Shown piece by piece: positions 1-9,170 of a stretch of 64,000 bases of DNA. The stretch spans positions 62,001 to 126,000 of the forward strand of contig NZ_PDZC01000004.1 of the NCBI RefSeq assembly GCF_002743375.1, written 5' to 3'. The stretch's first letter is position 1. Every line of letters begins with the position of its first letter. Both the position numbers and the translations under genes were made by a program. The notes under the pieces are model-generated. The model was not told where the DNA came from. It searched no databases and saw nothing but the letters and a program-made list of their open reading frames with translations. The DNA is from Sporosarcina sp. P34. GTDB taxonomy: Bacteria; Bacillota; Bacilli; Bacillales_A; Planococcaceae.

Positions 1-1077
1 GAACTCTCCTTCGTACTCTTCTACTTCAACATGCTCGGGACTAACCGCTGTCATCATGGCGACTGTATCTGTCAGATGATAGCCAAGCGTACGCAAATAG
101 TCCGTGTTCTCCCGTTGAACATCATCAATCATATAATCCGCACGTACGCCTCGATTGACGAATGTCTTGTACCAGCCAAGTCCCGCATTATGGACAGCGG
201 AAGAAATCGTCTTCAGCGATTGGCTGGATTGCAACAATACGTGATCTTCCTTAATCGTTATGTCTGCCTTCTTTACAGAAAATAGCTCTACCTTTTCTTG
301 CAAGTTCGGCAACAGCGTCATTTGAGGCTTCGGCATTTCAGGATGGGGCTGTGTTTTGACGCGCGCATTGTATACGTGATGAATTTCAGGTTCCAGTACG
401 ACGTCTTGCGGCACACCGATTGATGCTACTTCTCCATTCTTTAATAGCAACAGACGATCGCAATACAGAGCAGCGAGATTGATATCATGGAATACCGAAA
501 TAACCGTAATCCCCTTCTGTCTCGCTTGATTACGGATCGTATCGAGCAATTGTTGCTGATGCGCGATGTCGAGGTGATTTGTCGGTTCATCCAATAATAA
601 AATAGGTGCTTGCTGGGCAAGTGCTTGTGCAACAAATACGCGTTGTTGCTCGCCGCCTGACAATAATTCAATGGCGGTATTTTCGTATCGCGTGACACCT
701 GTATGATTCATCGCTTCTTGTACCGCCTGCTCGTCAAACTCCGACCAACTTGAAAAAATTCCGGTCTGATACGGATAACGACCTAGAGCGACAGTGTCTT
801 TGACGCTATGGGAAAAGGCATGGGCATGAAGCTGCGGCAAGACGGCTACTTGCTGTGCGAATTGTTTCTGCGTATAGGCACCAGAAGGCTTTCCGGCAAT
901 CATGACCTTCCCGCTTTGTTTCGGCAAAATCCCCGATATAATTTTCAGTAATGTAGATTTCCCGCTACCATTCGGTCCTAAAATTCCGAGAACTTCTCCT
1001 TTTTCCACGTGGAACGACACATTTCGCACAATCGGTTCTCTCCCGTAGCCTCCCGACAAATTGTCCACTTGCAACAT
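1..1077 (-). CDS. btuD: Cobalamin ABC transporter ATPase fused to a CbiZ-like domain (partial, 3' end beyond the window)
   Basis: This is the ATP-binding subunit of a vitamin B12/cobamide importer acting on the cytoplasmic face of the membrane. About 359 codons are visible. Walker A GPNGSGKST lies at residues 34-42, the signature LLSGGEQQR at 138-146 and Walker B LLLDEP at about 160-165. After about residue 280 the protein continues with a segment (KTISSAVHNAGLGWYKTFVN) that resembles adenosylcobinamide amidohydrolase (CbiZ), so the ATPase appears fused to a cobamide-remodelling domain, as in B. subtilis YvrA. The start ATG lies 2 bases after the btuC stop, with AAAGGAG upstream. It is the last visible gene of btuF-btuC-btuD. 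The gene is cut by the left window edge. The ATPase call is firm; the CbiZ call rests on a partial domain. Confidence 0.88.
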   Translation of the reverse strand, partial: MLQVDNLSGGYGREPIVRNVSFHVEKGEVLGILGPNGSGKSTLLKIISGILPKQSGKVMIAGKPSGAYTQKQFAQQVAVLPQLHAHAFSHSVKDTVALGRYPYQTGIFSSWSEFDEQAVQEAMNHTGVTRYENTAIELLSGGEQQRVFVAQALAQQAPILLLDEPTNHLDIAHQQQLLDTIRNQARQKGITVISVFHDINLAALYCDRLLLLKNGEVASIGVPQDVVLEPEIHHVYNARVKTQPHPEMPKPQMTLLPNLQEKVELFSVKKADITIKEDHVLLQSSQSLKTISSAVHNAGLGWYKTFVNRGVRADYMIDDVQRENTDYLRTLGYHLTDTVAMMTAVSPEHVEVEEYEGEF

Positions 1078-1079
1078 CT

Positions 1080-2072
1080 TCACATCGCTCCTTTTCTACG
1101 TTGTTTGTAAAAGATATAGGCAAACACCGGAGCGCCAATGAATGCGGTAATGACACCGACCGGTAATTCCGCCGGTGAAATAATCGTTCGTGCTACGAGA
1201 TCGCAAATGATCAATAATGAAGCACCGTTACATAATGATAATGGCAATACGTGACGGTGATCGGAGCCCCATAACATCCGTGTCATATGCGGTACAACTA
1301 GGCCTACAAAGCCGATGGTTCCAGACACGGCAACAGCGGAACCAGTTAATACCGATCCCCCTAGCAAAATCATCAATTTACGTTGTTTGACATTGACTCC
1401 AAGATGATGCGCACGTTCTTCACCGAATAATAGAGCATTCAATTCACGGCGATTAAGCCACAGCATACATGTACCGATGAAGAAAAATGGCAGGACCATC
1501 AGAATATAGTTCCAGCCGCGCATCGATACACTACCAAGCAGCCAACCGACAATCTGACGAAGTTCTTCTTGCGTTAATGCAATCATCAGCGACAGCACGG
1601 AGCCGAGAAAAGAACCGAAAATAATTCCTGTTAAAATGATCGTCTCCATTTTCATTGACCGGTCTACCATTCGAGCAAAACCAATCACTAAAAACATCGT
1701 GATTGCGGCACCCATCATACTAAATACAGGTAAGGTGAACGCGCCAAGAATCGGTAGCGATATACCAAAAAAGAGTGTAATCACGGCGCCGACAGAGGCA
1801 CCGGATGACACTCCGAGGGTGTAAGGATCAGCTAATGGGTTTTTCAAAAGCCCTTGAAACGCGGCTCCTGATATAGCCAGTGAGGCACCGACAATTCCTG
1901 CCAGCAACACACGCGGCATACGGATCTTCCACAAAATATTACTTGCGGTCGCGTCCGCTTGATTCCATAGCGTCTCTATTGGTATTTTCACTGTACCGAT
2001 CGATACGCCGAGCCAGATTGCCACAAGGAGTGTGGCAATCGACACGACATAGGCGAGCACAGTTTTATTCAC
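1080..2072 (-). CDS. btuC: Cobalamin ABC transporter permease (FecCD/BtuC family)
   Basis: A polytopic membrane protein of the BtuC/FecCD family that forms the translocation channel with the ATPase encoded just downstream. It is hydrophobic throughout and carries family features such as RMPRVLLAGIVGASLAISGA near the N-terminus, GLLKNPLADPYTLGVSSGAS and GFVGLVVPHMTR. I chose the GTG at 2072, which gives about 330 residues. It overlaps the last codons of btuF (GGTGAATAA) and has GAGG about 6 bases upstream, suggesting translational coupling. An ATG at 2102, in frame and further inside btuF, is possible but has no obvious ribosome binding site. Substrate specificity for B12 rather than iron-siderophore is inferred from the riboswitch upstream of btuF and the CbiZ-like fusion in the next gene. 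Confidence 0.9.
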   Translation of the reverse strand: MNKTVLAYVVSIATLLVAIWLGVSIGTVKIPIETLWNQADATASNILWKIRMPRVLLAGIVGASLAISGAAFQGLLKNPLADPYTLGVSSGASVGAVITLFFGISLPILGAFTLPVFSMMGAAITMFLVIGFARMVDRSMKMETIILTGIIFGSFLGSVLSLMIALTQEELRQIVGWLLGSVSMRGWNYILMVLPFFFIGTCMLWLNRRELNALLFGEERAHHLGVNVKQRKLMILLGGSVLTGSAVAVSGTIGFVGLVVPHMTRMLWGSDHRHVLPLSLCNGASLLIICDLVARTIISPAELPVGVITAFIGAPVFAYIFYKQRRKGAM

Positions 2073-3051
2073 CGAATACCTCAGGATAGACTGCTTTCGC
2101 AAACAATTCTAATCCGTCAGCTAAACGTGGGCCTGTACGGCTCGTAATATTTTCATCTAGTTGAATGACTTGATCTTCTTTGATCGCAGTAACTGCATCA
2201 AACCCGTCACGCGTTTTAATATTTTCCACGACATTTGGAATATAGCTATAGATTGCCAAAATCACATCCGGATTTTCATCTACAATCGTTTCAGGACTGA
2301 TCATTACCCAGCCTTCTTCTGTCACGATGTTTTCAGCATTGATCATATCCAAAAACTGTTGTGGGAAAGTTCCTTTTCCTGGCGTATAAATTTCAGGTGC
2401 ATCGGAGTTTTCAATGAACACGCGCTTCTTGTCCGTAATGTCCGCTGCTTTCTTTTCGATATCAGCGACTTTCGTTTTCATATCTTCAACGATTTGATTC
2501 GCTTCCGCATTTTTGTCCATAACTTTACCAATCAATTCAATTGTTTCATACGTCTCTTCAAATGTTCCTGCATTCTGTATAACAATCACAGGGATGCCTG
2601 CGTCACGAATCTGACTCAATCCTTCTTCATTCGAACCCATCATCATTTCATTTGCGAATACTGCTTCCGGTTGCAATGAAATCACTTTTTCTATGTTGAC
2701 TGTAAAGTCCCCTACTGTATCAAGCTCCGTTACTTCTTCAGGATAATCATCGTTTTCTGTTACTGCAATGACTTTATCCCCTGCACCAATTCCGTATAAA
2801 ATTTCCGTGTTGCTTGGAAGTAATGAAATAACAGTTTCCGGCGCTTTTTCAAATGTAACTTCTTCGCCAATCGCATCTGTCAGGGTGTATGGATAACTCG
2901 TTGTATCCGTTGATGCTTGTTCTGTTTTCGTTTCTTTGCCAGCTTGATTTTCATCTGCTGGTATTTCTTCTTTTGCACTATCGCTTCCACATGCTGCGAG
3001 TAGTAGTACCGCGAGCATAGCTGTCAGCAGTAGTTGTAAAAATTTCTTCAT
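2065..3051 (-). CDS. btuF: Cobalamin ABC transporter substrate-binding lipoprotein
   Basis: This 328-residue protein has a lipoprotein signal peptide (MKKF, a hydrophobic core, then lipobox LLAAC with Cys at about 21) followed by an acidic linker. From about residue 55 it has a class III periplasmic-binding-protein fold typical of BtuF/FecB (ISLLPSNTEILYGIGAGDKV, then ENDDYPEEV). It would bind corrinoids outside the membrane and deliver them to BtuC. The start ATG has a strong AAAGGAGGAA site. It is the first gene of the operon and lies directly behind a cobalamin riboswitch and terminator, which is the main reason to prefer B12 over haem or siderophores. It resembles B. subtilis YvrC in family and position. 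Confidence 0.9.
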   Translation of the reverse strand: MKKFLQLLLTAMLAVLLLAACGSDSAKEEIPADENQAGKETKTEQASTDTTSYPYTLTDAIGEEVTFEKAPETVISLLPSNTEILYGIGAGDKVIAVTENDDYPEEVTELDTVGDFTVNIEKVISLQPEAVFANEMMMGSNEEGLSQIRDAGIPVIVIQNAGTFEETYETIELIGKVMDKNAEANQIVEDMKTKVADIEKKAADITDKKRVFIENSDAPEIYTPGKGTFPQQFLDMINAENIVTEEGWVMISPETIVDENPDVILAIYSYIPNVVENIKTRDGFDAVTAIKEDQVIQLDENITSRTGPRLADGLELFAKAVYPEVFGE

Positions 3052-3100
3052 GTGTGTTCCTCCTTTAATATGTGTGTGGCATTACGCAAGTCGCAGACAT

Positions 3101-3125
3101 GAAAAAACCTTCGATCATTCGAAGG
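3101..3125 (-). terminator. Intrinsic terminator in the btuF leader (riboswitch expression platform)
   Basis: Read on the minus strand, a 7-bp stem CCTTCGA / TCGAAGG with a 4-base loop is followed by six T residues. It lies between the cobalamin aptamer and the btuF ribosome binding site, so it is well placed to stop transcription when the riboswitch is B12-bound. The antiterminator pairing was not worked out. Confidence 0.75.
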
Positions 3126-3159
3126 ATTAGGTGGGATGAAATCAGGACGCGACTTCTTC

Positions 3160-3320
3160 CAGTACACCTATCCTCGTAGGTTGCTGCGGAACTTCATTTT
3201 CTAAAAAGGCAGGGTGACCTGGCTTGTGCATAGCACGTACAGTGGCGGGACCGCATCGGATTTGAACCGATTTCACTTTTCATCTCTAGTATTGAGAACC
3301 TTTTAGAAGATATGTAATTA
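3160..3320 (-). ncRNA. Cobalamin (adenosylcobalamin) riboswitch aptamer
   Basis: On the minus strand the leader contains the conserved core GGTCCCGCCACTGT and, about 20 bases later, the B12 box AAGCCAGGTCACCCTGCC. It is preceded by a GGTTCAAATCC-type segment. These match the class I cobalamin riboswitch consensus. It controls btuFCD, repressing uptake when cobalamin is plentiful. The core is certain; the outer boundaries are approximate. Confidence 0.9.
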
Positions 3321-3419
3321 TGCTTCATTATAGCGTTAATAGTGAGGGTTGTACAGGGAGGTGCTGATCTTTCAAAAGTCATCCATACTTCCTACCTGTT
3401 CTTGTGGTGGAAGGTTGAA

Positions 3420-3551
3420 CCGCGCTAAAACTGAATAAGACCGCGCATTTCGTGTTTAACACCGCGCGAGTACTCTATGTAACCGCGCTTATCGTTAAGT
3501 GATCCGCGCTATTATGATGTGTAACCGCGCCAAACTGATTGAAGATCGCGC
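3420..3551. repeat. 21-bp-phased CCGCGC repeat array (7 units)
   Basis: CCGCGC starts at 3420, 3441, 3462, 3483, 3504 and 3525, and a variant TCGCGC at 3546. Every step is exactly 21 bases; the 15 bases between motifs vary. The array lies between the argS 3' end and the btuF riboswitch. The period equals that of the GAGCG arrays elsewhere in the window but the motif differs. Confidence 0.9.
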
Positions 3552-3610
3552 TATTGGGATATTTCGTTTAATTAAATGAAACTTTGACATGCAATACTTC
3601 CAAAGACATA

Positions 3611-3640
3611 AAAAGCCAAGCAGTAATTAATCTGCTTGGC
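3611..3640 (-). terminator. Intrinsic terminator of ywiB-argS
   Basis: On the minus strand GCCAAGCAGA and TACTGCTTGGC pair as an 8-9 bp stem and are followed by TTTTT, about 15 bases after the argS stop codon. Confidence 0.85.
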
Positions 3641-3653
3641 CACTTTTGATAAA

Positions 3654-5321
3654 TTACATTCTTTCCGGTGCTTCAACGCCAACTAATTTCAACGCGTTCG
3701 CGATTGTCGTTTTAGTGGCTGTGATTAAAGCCAAACGCGCCTCGGACAGGTCTTTATTTTCCGGGTCGAGCACTTTATTCGCGTTGTAGAAACTATGGAA
3801 TGTAGCTGCGAGTTCTTGAATATACGTTGTCACGCGGTGCGGTGCGCGCATGCGAGCTGAGTCGCTGACAAGTTTCGGGAAATCTCCAAGCTTCTTCAGT
3901 AGCTCCAATTCTTTCTCATCCTGCAATAGCGTGACGTTCTTCGTTGATGCTTCCACGTTCTGTTCTTTTGCCTGACGTAGGATTGAACAGATACGTGCGT
4001 GCGCGTATTGTGCGTAGTAGACAGGGTTTTCATTGGATTTGGATACCGCCAAATCTAAATCGAAGTCCATTTGTGCGTCGCCTGAGCGCATCGCAAAGAA
4101 ATACCGTACAGCGTCTAGTCCGACTTCTTCTACGAGTTCACGCAATGTGACCGCTTTTCCTGTGCGCTTGCTCATTTTGAATTTTTCTCCGTCTTTATAA
4201 AGCTGAACCATTTGCGCCACTTCTACTTCGAGCGTATCGCGGTCATAACCTAGCGCCTGGATTGCTGCTTTCATACGTGGAATATATCCATGGTGGTCTG
4301 CTCCCCAAATATTAATCAGTTTATCAAATCCACGACTCAGCTTGTCCTGGTGATAGGCAATGTCCGGTGTTAAGTACGTGAATGAACCGTCTTGCTTGAT
4401 CAATACACGGTCTTTATCGTCGCCAAACGTAGTAGAGCGGAACCAAGTCGCGCCATCTTCTTCATAGACATGGCCATTTTCACGAAGTTTTTGGAGTGCG
4501 ATTTCGATCTTGCCGTTGTTATATAGGGACGTTTCCGAGAACCAGTTATCGAAATGAACGCGGAAGTCCGTTAAGTCTTTCTTAAGTTTATCCAATTCGA
4601 TATTCAAGCCGTGTTCACGGAAAAATGCAAGTCGCTCTTCTTCTGGAACATGGACATACTTGTCTCCATATTGTTCAACGAGGCCTTTTGCGATGGCGAT
4701 GATATCTGCGCCACGGTAGCCGTCTTCCGGCATTTCTTTTTCTAATCCAAGTGCTTCGAAATACCGAACGTCAATCGATAACGCTAAGTTATTTATTTGA
4801 TTACCCGCGTCATTGATATAGTATTCACGCGCTACATCATAGCCTGCTTTGTCAAGAATGTTACATAATGAATCACCAAGTGATGCCCCGCGTGCGTGTC
4901 CTAAGTGCAAGTCGCCTGTTGGGTTCGCTGAAACGAATTCAACTTGGATTTTCTGTTGCTGTCCGCTGTCGGAACGTCCGTAATCTGCCCCTTGATCAAG
5001 GACAGATTTCACGATATCTCCAAGACTATCTGTTTTCAAGCGAATATTGAGGAAACCCGGTCCCGCAATTTCAATGGAGTCGATTGCTGTGTTCGTCGTA
5101 TCAAGATGCTCCAAGATACTTTCCGCGATTGCACGCGGTGGCTTTTTCGCTAGTTTTGTCAACTGCATCGCGATATTCGCTGCATAATCGCCGTTCTCTT
5201 TACTTCTTGGTGATTCCAGTTTAATTTCCGGAATATCCGCACCTTCGACTAGTTGTGCTTTCTCAATCGCTTCGTGCAATGCTTCTTTAATTTCATGTTG
5301 GATCTGCTCTACTGCATTCAT
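3654..5321 (-). CDS. argS: Arginyl-tRNA synthetase
   Basis: Class I aminoacyl-tRNA synthetase that charges tRNA-Arg in the cytoplasm. Length from the chosen start is 555 residues, normal for Bacillus ArgS. The N-terminal additional domain is followed by the HIGH-type motif HLGHARG and, further on, KMSKRTG; the C-terminal anticodon-binding domain ends VGVEAPERM, a typical ArgS terminus. The start ATG at 5321 has GGAGGT upstream and overlaps the ywiB stop as ATGA, so the pair is translationally coupled; an in-frame extension upstream inside ywiB is not needed. The ywiB-argS order is conserved in Bacillus. Confidence 0.97.
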   Translation of the reverse strand: MNAVEQIQHEIKEALHEAIEKAQLVEGADIPEIKLESPRSKENGDYAANIAMQLTKLAKKPPRAIAESILEHLDTTNTAIDSIEIAGPGFLNIRLKTDSLGDIVKSVLDQGADYGRSDSGQQQKIQVEFVSANPTGDLHLGHARGASLGDSLCNILDKAGYDVAREYYINDAGNQINNLALSIDVRYFEALGLEKEMPEDGYRGADIIAIAKGLVEQYGDKYVHVPEEERLAFFREHGLNIELDKLKKDLTDFRVHFDNWFSETSLYNNGKIEIALQKLRENGHVYEEDGATWFRSTTFGDDKDRVLIKQDGSFTYLTPDIAYHQDKLSRGFDKLINIWGADHHGYIPRMKAAIQALGYDRDTLEVEVAQMVQLYKDGEKFKMSKRTGKAVTLRELVEEVGLDAVRYFFAMRSGDAQMDFDLDLAVSKSNENPVYYAQYAHARICSILRQAKEQNVEASTKNVTLLQDEKELELLKKLGDFPKLVSDSARMRAPHRVTTYIQELAATFHSFYNANKVLDPENKDLSEARLALITATKTTIANALKLVGVEAPERM

Positions 5322-5734
5322 TGTGTTACCTCCGAGTAGGTTATTGTCAAATGGTATTTCCCTAATAAACTTTCGTCTGAATGTAAGTCGTACGCTACCG
5401 TAAAACGTCCAGGTACCCATTCCAGTTGATTGGTATAAACCGCCAAGTCCATAACGGCGGGACCATTACCGTACGTGCCAAAACGAACATCGTCTTGTCT
5501 AAACGGTAAGCGCATCTGCACGCCGCCTTTACGCATGATAAAGGCATCTTCGGCATGTAATTTCACGGTCGTTCGGACTGCTGGCATTCCTTCCGTCTGT
5601 TCTTCAAACAATAAGTAGGCCTGCCCTTTTTTCTCAATGATCTCTCCAGTCGCCTGCATCGTATGCGTTTCCGCTTGCTGGTCTGGATGTTGAATAACGG
5701 AACGGAGCTGAACTTTCAATTTTGGCGCTTCCAT
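5318..5734 (-). CDS. ywiB: YwiB family protein (DUF1934)
   Basis: A 138-residue protein of the DUF1934 / YwiB family, predicted to be a small beta-barrel. It has alternating beta-strand character and family-like features (VQLRSVIQ at the start, LLFEEQTEG, then [11 protein letters not shown] near the end). Its function is not established. It is encoded immediately before argS and overlaps it by 4 bases (ATGA), as in B. subtilis. The ATG start is preceded by AAGGCGGTGAACGA, a modest binding site. Confidence 0.85.
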   Translation of the reverse strand: MEAPKLKVQLRSVIQHPDQQAETHTMQATGEIIEKKGQAYLLFEEQTEGMPAVRTTVKLHAEDAFIMRKGGVQMRLPFRQDDVRFGTYGNGPAVMDLAVYTNQLEWVPGRFTVAYDLHSDESLLGKYHLTITYSEVTQ

Positions 5735-5892
5735 TCGTTCACCGCCTTAAGTAAATAGATTCACTCATTATACACTTCTTCCGGTACCAGTTTCAATGTT
5801 ACACGTCTAAACTTTTCCTACAGTCCGTTTAATCCATCCATAACCGTCCCATACTGTCAAAAGATACTGAATGGAACGGGATGTGATGCGTA

Positions 5893-7947
5893 ATGAAACG
5901 TAGCGACTATATAAAAACCAGCAATCGTAAAAAAATGAAAATGATTGTATTGTCCTTGTCGATCACGTCGATAGCCGCGATCGTGACGGTCTTAATCGCC
6001 CTTCGAATATATGCTCAAGTACTTGGTGCCCCTTCATTGAGCGTACCAAAGGCTTCATTGTTCCTCGATCATAGCGGGCATCAGATCGGGGATCACTTTT
6101 CGCAACATAGACGTTATTGGATGAAGCTATCCGATATATCCCCTTTTCTTACGGATGCTTTCGTGGCAACTGAAGATAAACAATTTTATTCGCATAATGG
6201 ATTTGATTATAAACGGATTGCGGGTGCAGTTCTAAAAGACGTCAAAACGATGAGTAAGGCACAAGGAGCGAGTACGATTACCATGCAATATGCGCGGAAT
6301 CTGTATTTGACGCACGAAAAATCTTGGACACGGAAACTGCATGAGGCATTGTTTGCTTATCGACTGGAAGTTTTCTATGACAAGGATACGATTTTGGAAG
6401 GTTATTTAAATACCGTCTACTTCGGTCACGGAATGTACGGGGTCGAAGCGGCGAGCCGATTTTATTTCTCAAAAGCGGCGAAAGAGCTGACATTGGAAGA
6501 AGCGGCTACGATTGCGGCGATTGCAAAAGGCCCTTCTATTTATTCACCTCTAGATCATCCCGAGAATTCACGCAACCGCCAACTACTCGTGCTCGATCAA
6601 ATGGAGCAGTACGAGTATATTTCAGCCGAGCAAAAGGAACGCGCGGTTGAAGAGAGGATCGTACTGAAGACAGAGAGTTGGAAAGATATGAAGCAAGTGG
6701 CACCGTACTTTTTGGATGCTGCATGGCAAGAGGCAGAAGACATCCTCGCTTCAAAAGGACGTGTACCCGCAGAAGGTGGCTGGCAAATTCGAACGACGTT
6801 GAATCAACAGCACCAACAAGCAGCGGAACAGGCAATTAAACAAGCCATGCCCGCAAATGACCTGCAAGTCGGTTTTATTTCTATGGCTCCAGACACGGGG
6901 TATGTCACGTCGATGGTAGGCGGAGTGAATTTTGGCGACAGCTCCTTCAATCGAGTAACTCAAGCGAAACGTCAACCGGGGTCTGCGATGAAGCCTATCC
7001 TCTATGCAGCAGCGCTAGAAAAAGGTATGAATCCGTTAACATTCATGACAGCCGAAAAGACAGTGTTTACGTATGATGACGGTCGTTCGACATATGAGCC
7101 AAGCAATATTAACGGGGAGTTTGCGGTGAAGCCGATTTCATTGGCACAGGCGATTGCCATTTCAGATAATATTTATGCAGTCAAAACGCTTGAGCAAGTC
7201 GGTTACAAACCGTACACAAAAATGGCGCAGCGACTAGGCATCGATGTCTCGTTTACCGAATCCCCGGCAGTCGCTCTTGGAACATCCGATGTGACATTAT
7301 TCGAGATGACGACAGCGTATAATCGTATTGCGTCAAAAGGTAAACAAGTCGAACCCCAAATGATTCTCTCGATTACGGATGCGAACGGAAAACTGGTCTA
7401 TGAGCATCCATCGAAGAAACCAAAGCAAGCCATGTCAGAACAAGACGCATTTGTGCTAACGCATTTGATGACTGGGATGTTCGACCCTGTTTTCAATGAT
7501 TATTTAACTTCCACAGGATTGTCAATGCGACCGAAACAAACACGACCTTATGCAGCGAAGTCCGGCACAACAATTTCGGATCAGTATTTGATTGGATTCT
7601 CGCCCACATTAACTGCAGGCATCTGGACAGGCTTTGACCGTGGCAAGCAACTAGAAAATTTGGAGGATAAAACTGTTTCAAAAAAAGTTTGGATCGATTT
7701 TATGGAAGCAGCACATGAAGGAACAGCCCCACAACCATTTATCCCCCCTTCAGGCGTACAAGGCGTCATTGTGGATGTAGAAACTGGCGGAATTGCGGTC
7801 AATGATTGCGCGAAGCAACGATTGATCTATGTGAAGGATAAAGATGTACCGAAGAAGTTATGCACGGATCGCTCGTTAAGAGAACAACATTCGGGAGAAG
7901 AGGAAAATTCTAAAATGGAGTTATTCCCGTTTTCGTTTTTTGAGTGA
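5893..7947 (+). CDS. pbpG: Class A penicillin-binding protein (glycosyltransferase/transpeptidase), PbpG-like
   Basis: Bifunctional peptidoglycan synthase of 684 residues with a cytoplasmic Lys-rich N-terminus and one membrane anchor (about residues 17-40). The GT51 domain shows EDKQFYSHNGFD (about 94-105), QGASTITMQ and EGYLNTVYFGHGMYG. The transpeptidase domain shows the serine motif PGSAMK, the SDN motif (AISDNIYAVK) and KSGTT. Family and position next to ywhD fit B. subtilis PbpG (PBP2d), a sporulation-associated class A PBP. The stop codon lies only 2 bases before a GAGCG repeat array. The ATG start has GGGATGTGATGCGT upstream, a weak site. Confidence 0.88.
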   Translation: MKRSDYIKTSNRKKMKMIVLSLSITSIAAIVTVLIALRIYAQVLGAPSLSVPKASLFLDHSGHQIGDHFSQHRRYWMKLSDISPFLTDAFVATEDKQFYSHNGFDYKRIAGAVLKDVKTMSKAQGASTITMQYARNLYLTHEKSWTRKLHEALFAYRLEVFYDKDTILEGYLNTVYFGHGMYGVEAASRFYFSKAAKELTLEEAATIAAIAKGPSIYSPLDHPENSRNRQLLVLDQMEQYEYISAEQKERAVEERIVLKTESWKDMKQVAPYFLDAAWQEAEDILASKGRVPAEGGWQIRTTLNQQHQQAAEQAIKQAMPANDLQVGFISMAPDTGYVTSMVGGVNFGDSSFNRVTQAKRQPGSAMKPILYAAALEKGMNPLTFMTAEKTVFTYDDGRSTYEPSNINGEFAVKPISLAQAIAISDNIYAVKTLEQVGYKPYTKMAQRLGIDVSFTESPAVALGTSDVTLFEMTTAYNRIASKGKQVEPQMILSITDANGKLVYEHPSKKPKQAMSEQDAFVLTHLMTGMFDPVFNDYLTSTGLSMRPKQTRPYAAKSGTTISDQYLIGFSPTLTAGIWTGFDRGKQLENLEDKTVSKKVWIDFMEAAHEGTAPQPFIPPSGVQGVIVDVETGGIAVNDCAKQRLIYVKDKDVPKKLCTDRSLREQHSGEEENSKMELFPFSFFE

Positions 7948-7949
7948 TT

Positions 7950-8288
7950 GAGCGGCTGGGCTTCTGCATAGAGCGGTAAGCGTGTGTGATTGAGCGGATG
8001 GACGTCTATGAGCGGGTAGCGGTAAGGTATGAGCGCCTGGACGTTCGCATAGAGCGGATCGGTCTCCAGATAGAGCGATAAGCGTGCGTGATTGAGCGGA
8101 TAGCGGCGGCGATAGAGCGCGTAGCGATAAACTATGAGCGCTCGCACGTTCGTATAGAGCGGATCGGTCTCCAGATAGAGCGGTAAACGTGCGTGATTGA
8201 GCGGATAGCGGCGGCGATAGAGCGCGTAGCGATAAACTATGAGCCCCCGCACGCCAACACAGAGCGAGTATCCACAAACTACGAGCAC
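7950..8288. repeat. 21-bp-phased GAGCG repeat array (17 units)
   Basis: GAGC(G) motifs start at 7950, 7971, 7992, 8010, 8031, 8052, 8073, 8094, 8115, 8136, 8157, 8178, 8199, 8220, 8241, 8262 and 8283. All steps are 21 bases except one of 18. The block from about 8052 is repeated almost exactly 105 bases (five units) later, showing growth by duplication. The array starts directly after the pbpG stop codon. Confidence 0.92.
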
Positions 8289-8320
8289 CGGAAGTAGATT
8301 TCATTCCACGAATCCACATG

Positions 8321-8363
8321 AAAAAAGCCTCGTTCTCCGTATCCGCGGAGAGCGAGGCTTTTT
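8321..8363. terminator. Bidirectional terminator between the pbpG array and ywhD
   Basis: AAAAAAGCCTCG and CGAGGCTTTTT flank a long stem (AGCCTCGTTCTCCG with CGGAGAGCGAGGCT, one mismatch). T-runs are present in both directions, so it can serve the convergent pbpG and ywhD genes. Confidence 0.85.
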
Positions 8364-8584
8364 CGACCGTTATGTAGTAATCGAGTGAATCTGCACTGCT
8401 TGGGTTTGTGGTTTCATCAAACGACCGTCTACATAGCGGGTGTCCTAGATTACAGCGCAAAGCTGTATGTTTAGTTTACTTCGTTTGTTGCAGACATTCA
8501 ACCTCAAAGAGGACGTAATGCAAATTGTCACATTTTTGACGCATTTGACGAAAATTGTACTTTTTACGTATCCCGTTGGACGTC

Positions 8585-9103
8585 TTACTCTGTGCGCAAA
8601 CCTTCGTGTAATTCAGGTGTACTACGTTCCCAAAGTTCTGCGTTATGTGATTTCAAAAAGTCCTTAAGAATTTTTTTCGAACGATCATCCATTTCGTCTA
8701 CGATAATTTGCCGCTTCATGGATTTGTCCATACGGTTAACGTGGTCTGCCAGTAACTTGTAGCCACGTCTCTTCTCACGGTTGACGATCATTTCACAAGC
8801 TGTGATTCCTGCGTAATACGGACCTTCTTCACGGTAATCAATTGTCACCCAAACGAGCCAGTATGGTTTGCCACCTTCAGAATCTTTGCGGTCTGTGGTA
8901 AATTTAATTCCCCGTTCCGTATCACTACGGGCATGCATAGCCCCCATTTCTACTTGTGCAGTGCCCGCTTCCACATCGATGATCACAGGCGAAATATTTT
9001 CCAACGACAACGAACCTATGCCGAAACCTTTATGTCCATCTGTTGGGTCATTTTTTATTATCGTAAATCCTAACTTTGGTTTTGAATTTTGCTCACTTGT
9101 CAT
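8585..9103 (-). CDS. ywhD: YwhD family protein
   Basis: A 172-residue cytoplasmic protein of the YwhD family, function unknown. It begins MTSEQNSKPKLGFTIIKND and contains GSLSLENISPVIIDVE and GAMHARSDTERGIKF, features I recognise from Bacillus YwhD. The start ATG has GGAGGT 8 bases upstream. It is divergent from ywhB across a 67-base gap and convergent with pbpG, the same neighbourhood as in B. subtilis. The C-terminal 15 residues overlap a non-credible plus-strand frame. Confidence 0.88.
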   Translation of the reverse strand: MTSEQNSKPKLGFTIIKNDPTDGHKGFGIGSLSLENISPVIIDVEAGTAQVEMGAMHARSDTERGIKFTTDRKDSEGGKPYWLVWVTIDYREEGPYYAGITACEMIVNREKRRGYKLLADHVNRMDKSMKRQIIVDEMDDRSKKILKDFLKSHNAELWERSTPELHEGLRTE

Positions 9104-9170
9104 ATAAATCGACCTCCGTCTCTGTTATTATATGTACTATACCTGAATTTTCTGCAAAGGAGGAAACTAA

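Noticed and set aside
7950..8288. CRISPR array
   Set aside because: The unit is only 21 bases with a 5-6 base conserved core, the spacers are themselves repeated, and no cas genes are present.
7827..8460. Minus-strand frames over the pbpG 3' end and its repeat array
   Set aside because: They overlap a clear gene and the repeat array; composition reflects the repeat, and no start signal is present.
8467..8667. Plus-strand frame overlapping the ywhD 3' end
   Set aside because: Overlaps a recognised gene on the other strand and has no start signal.
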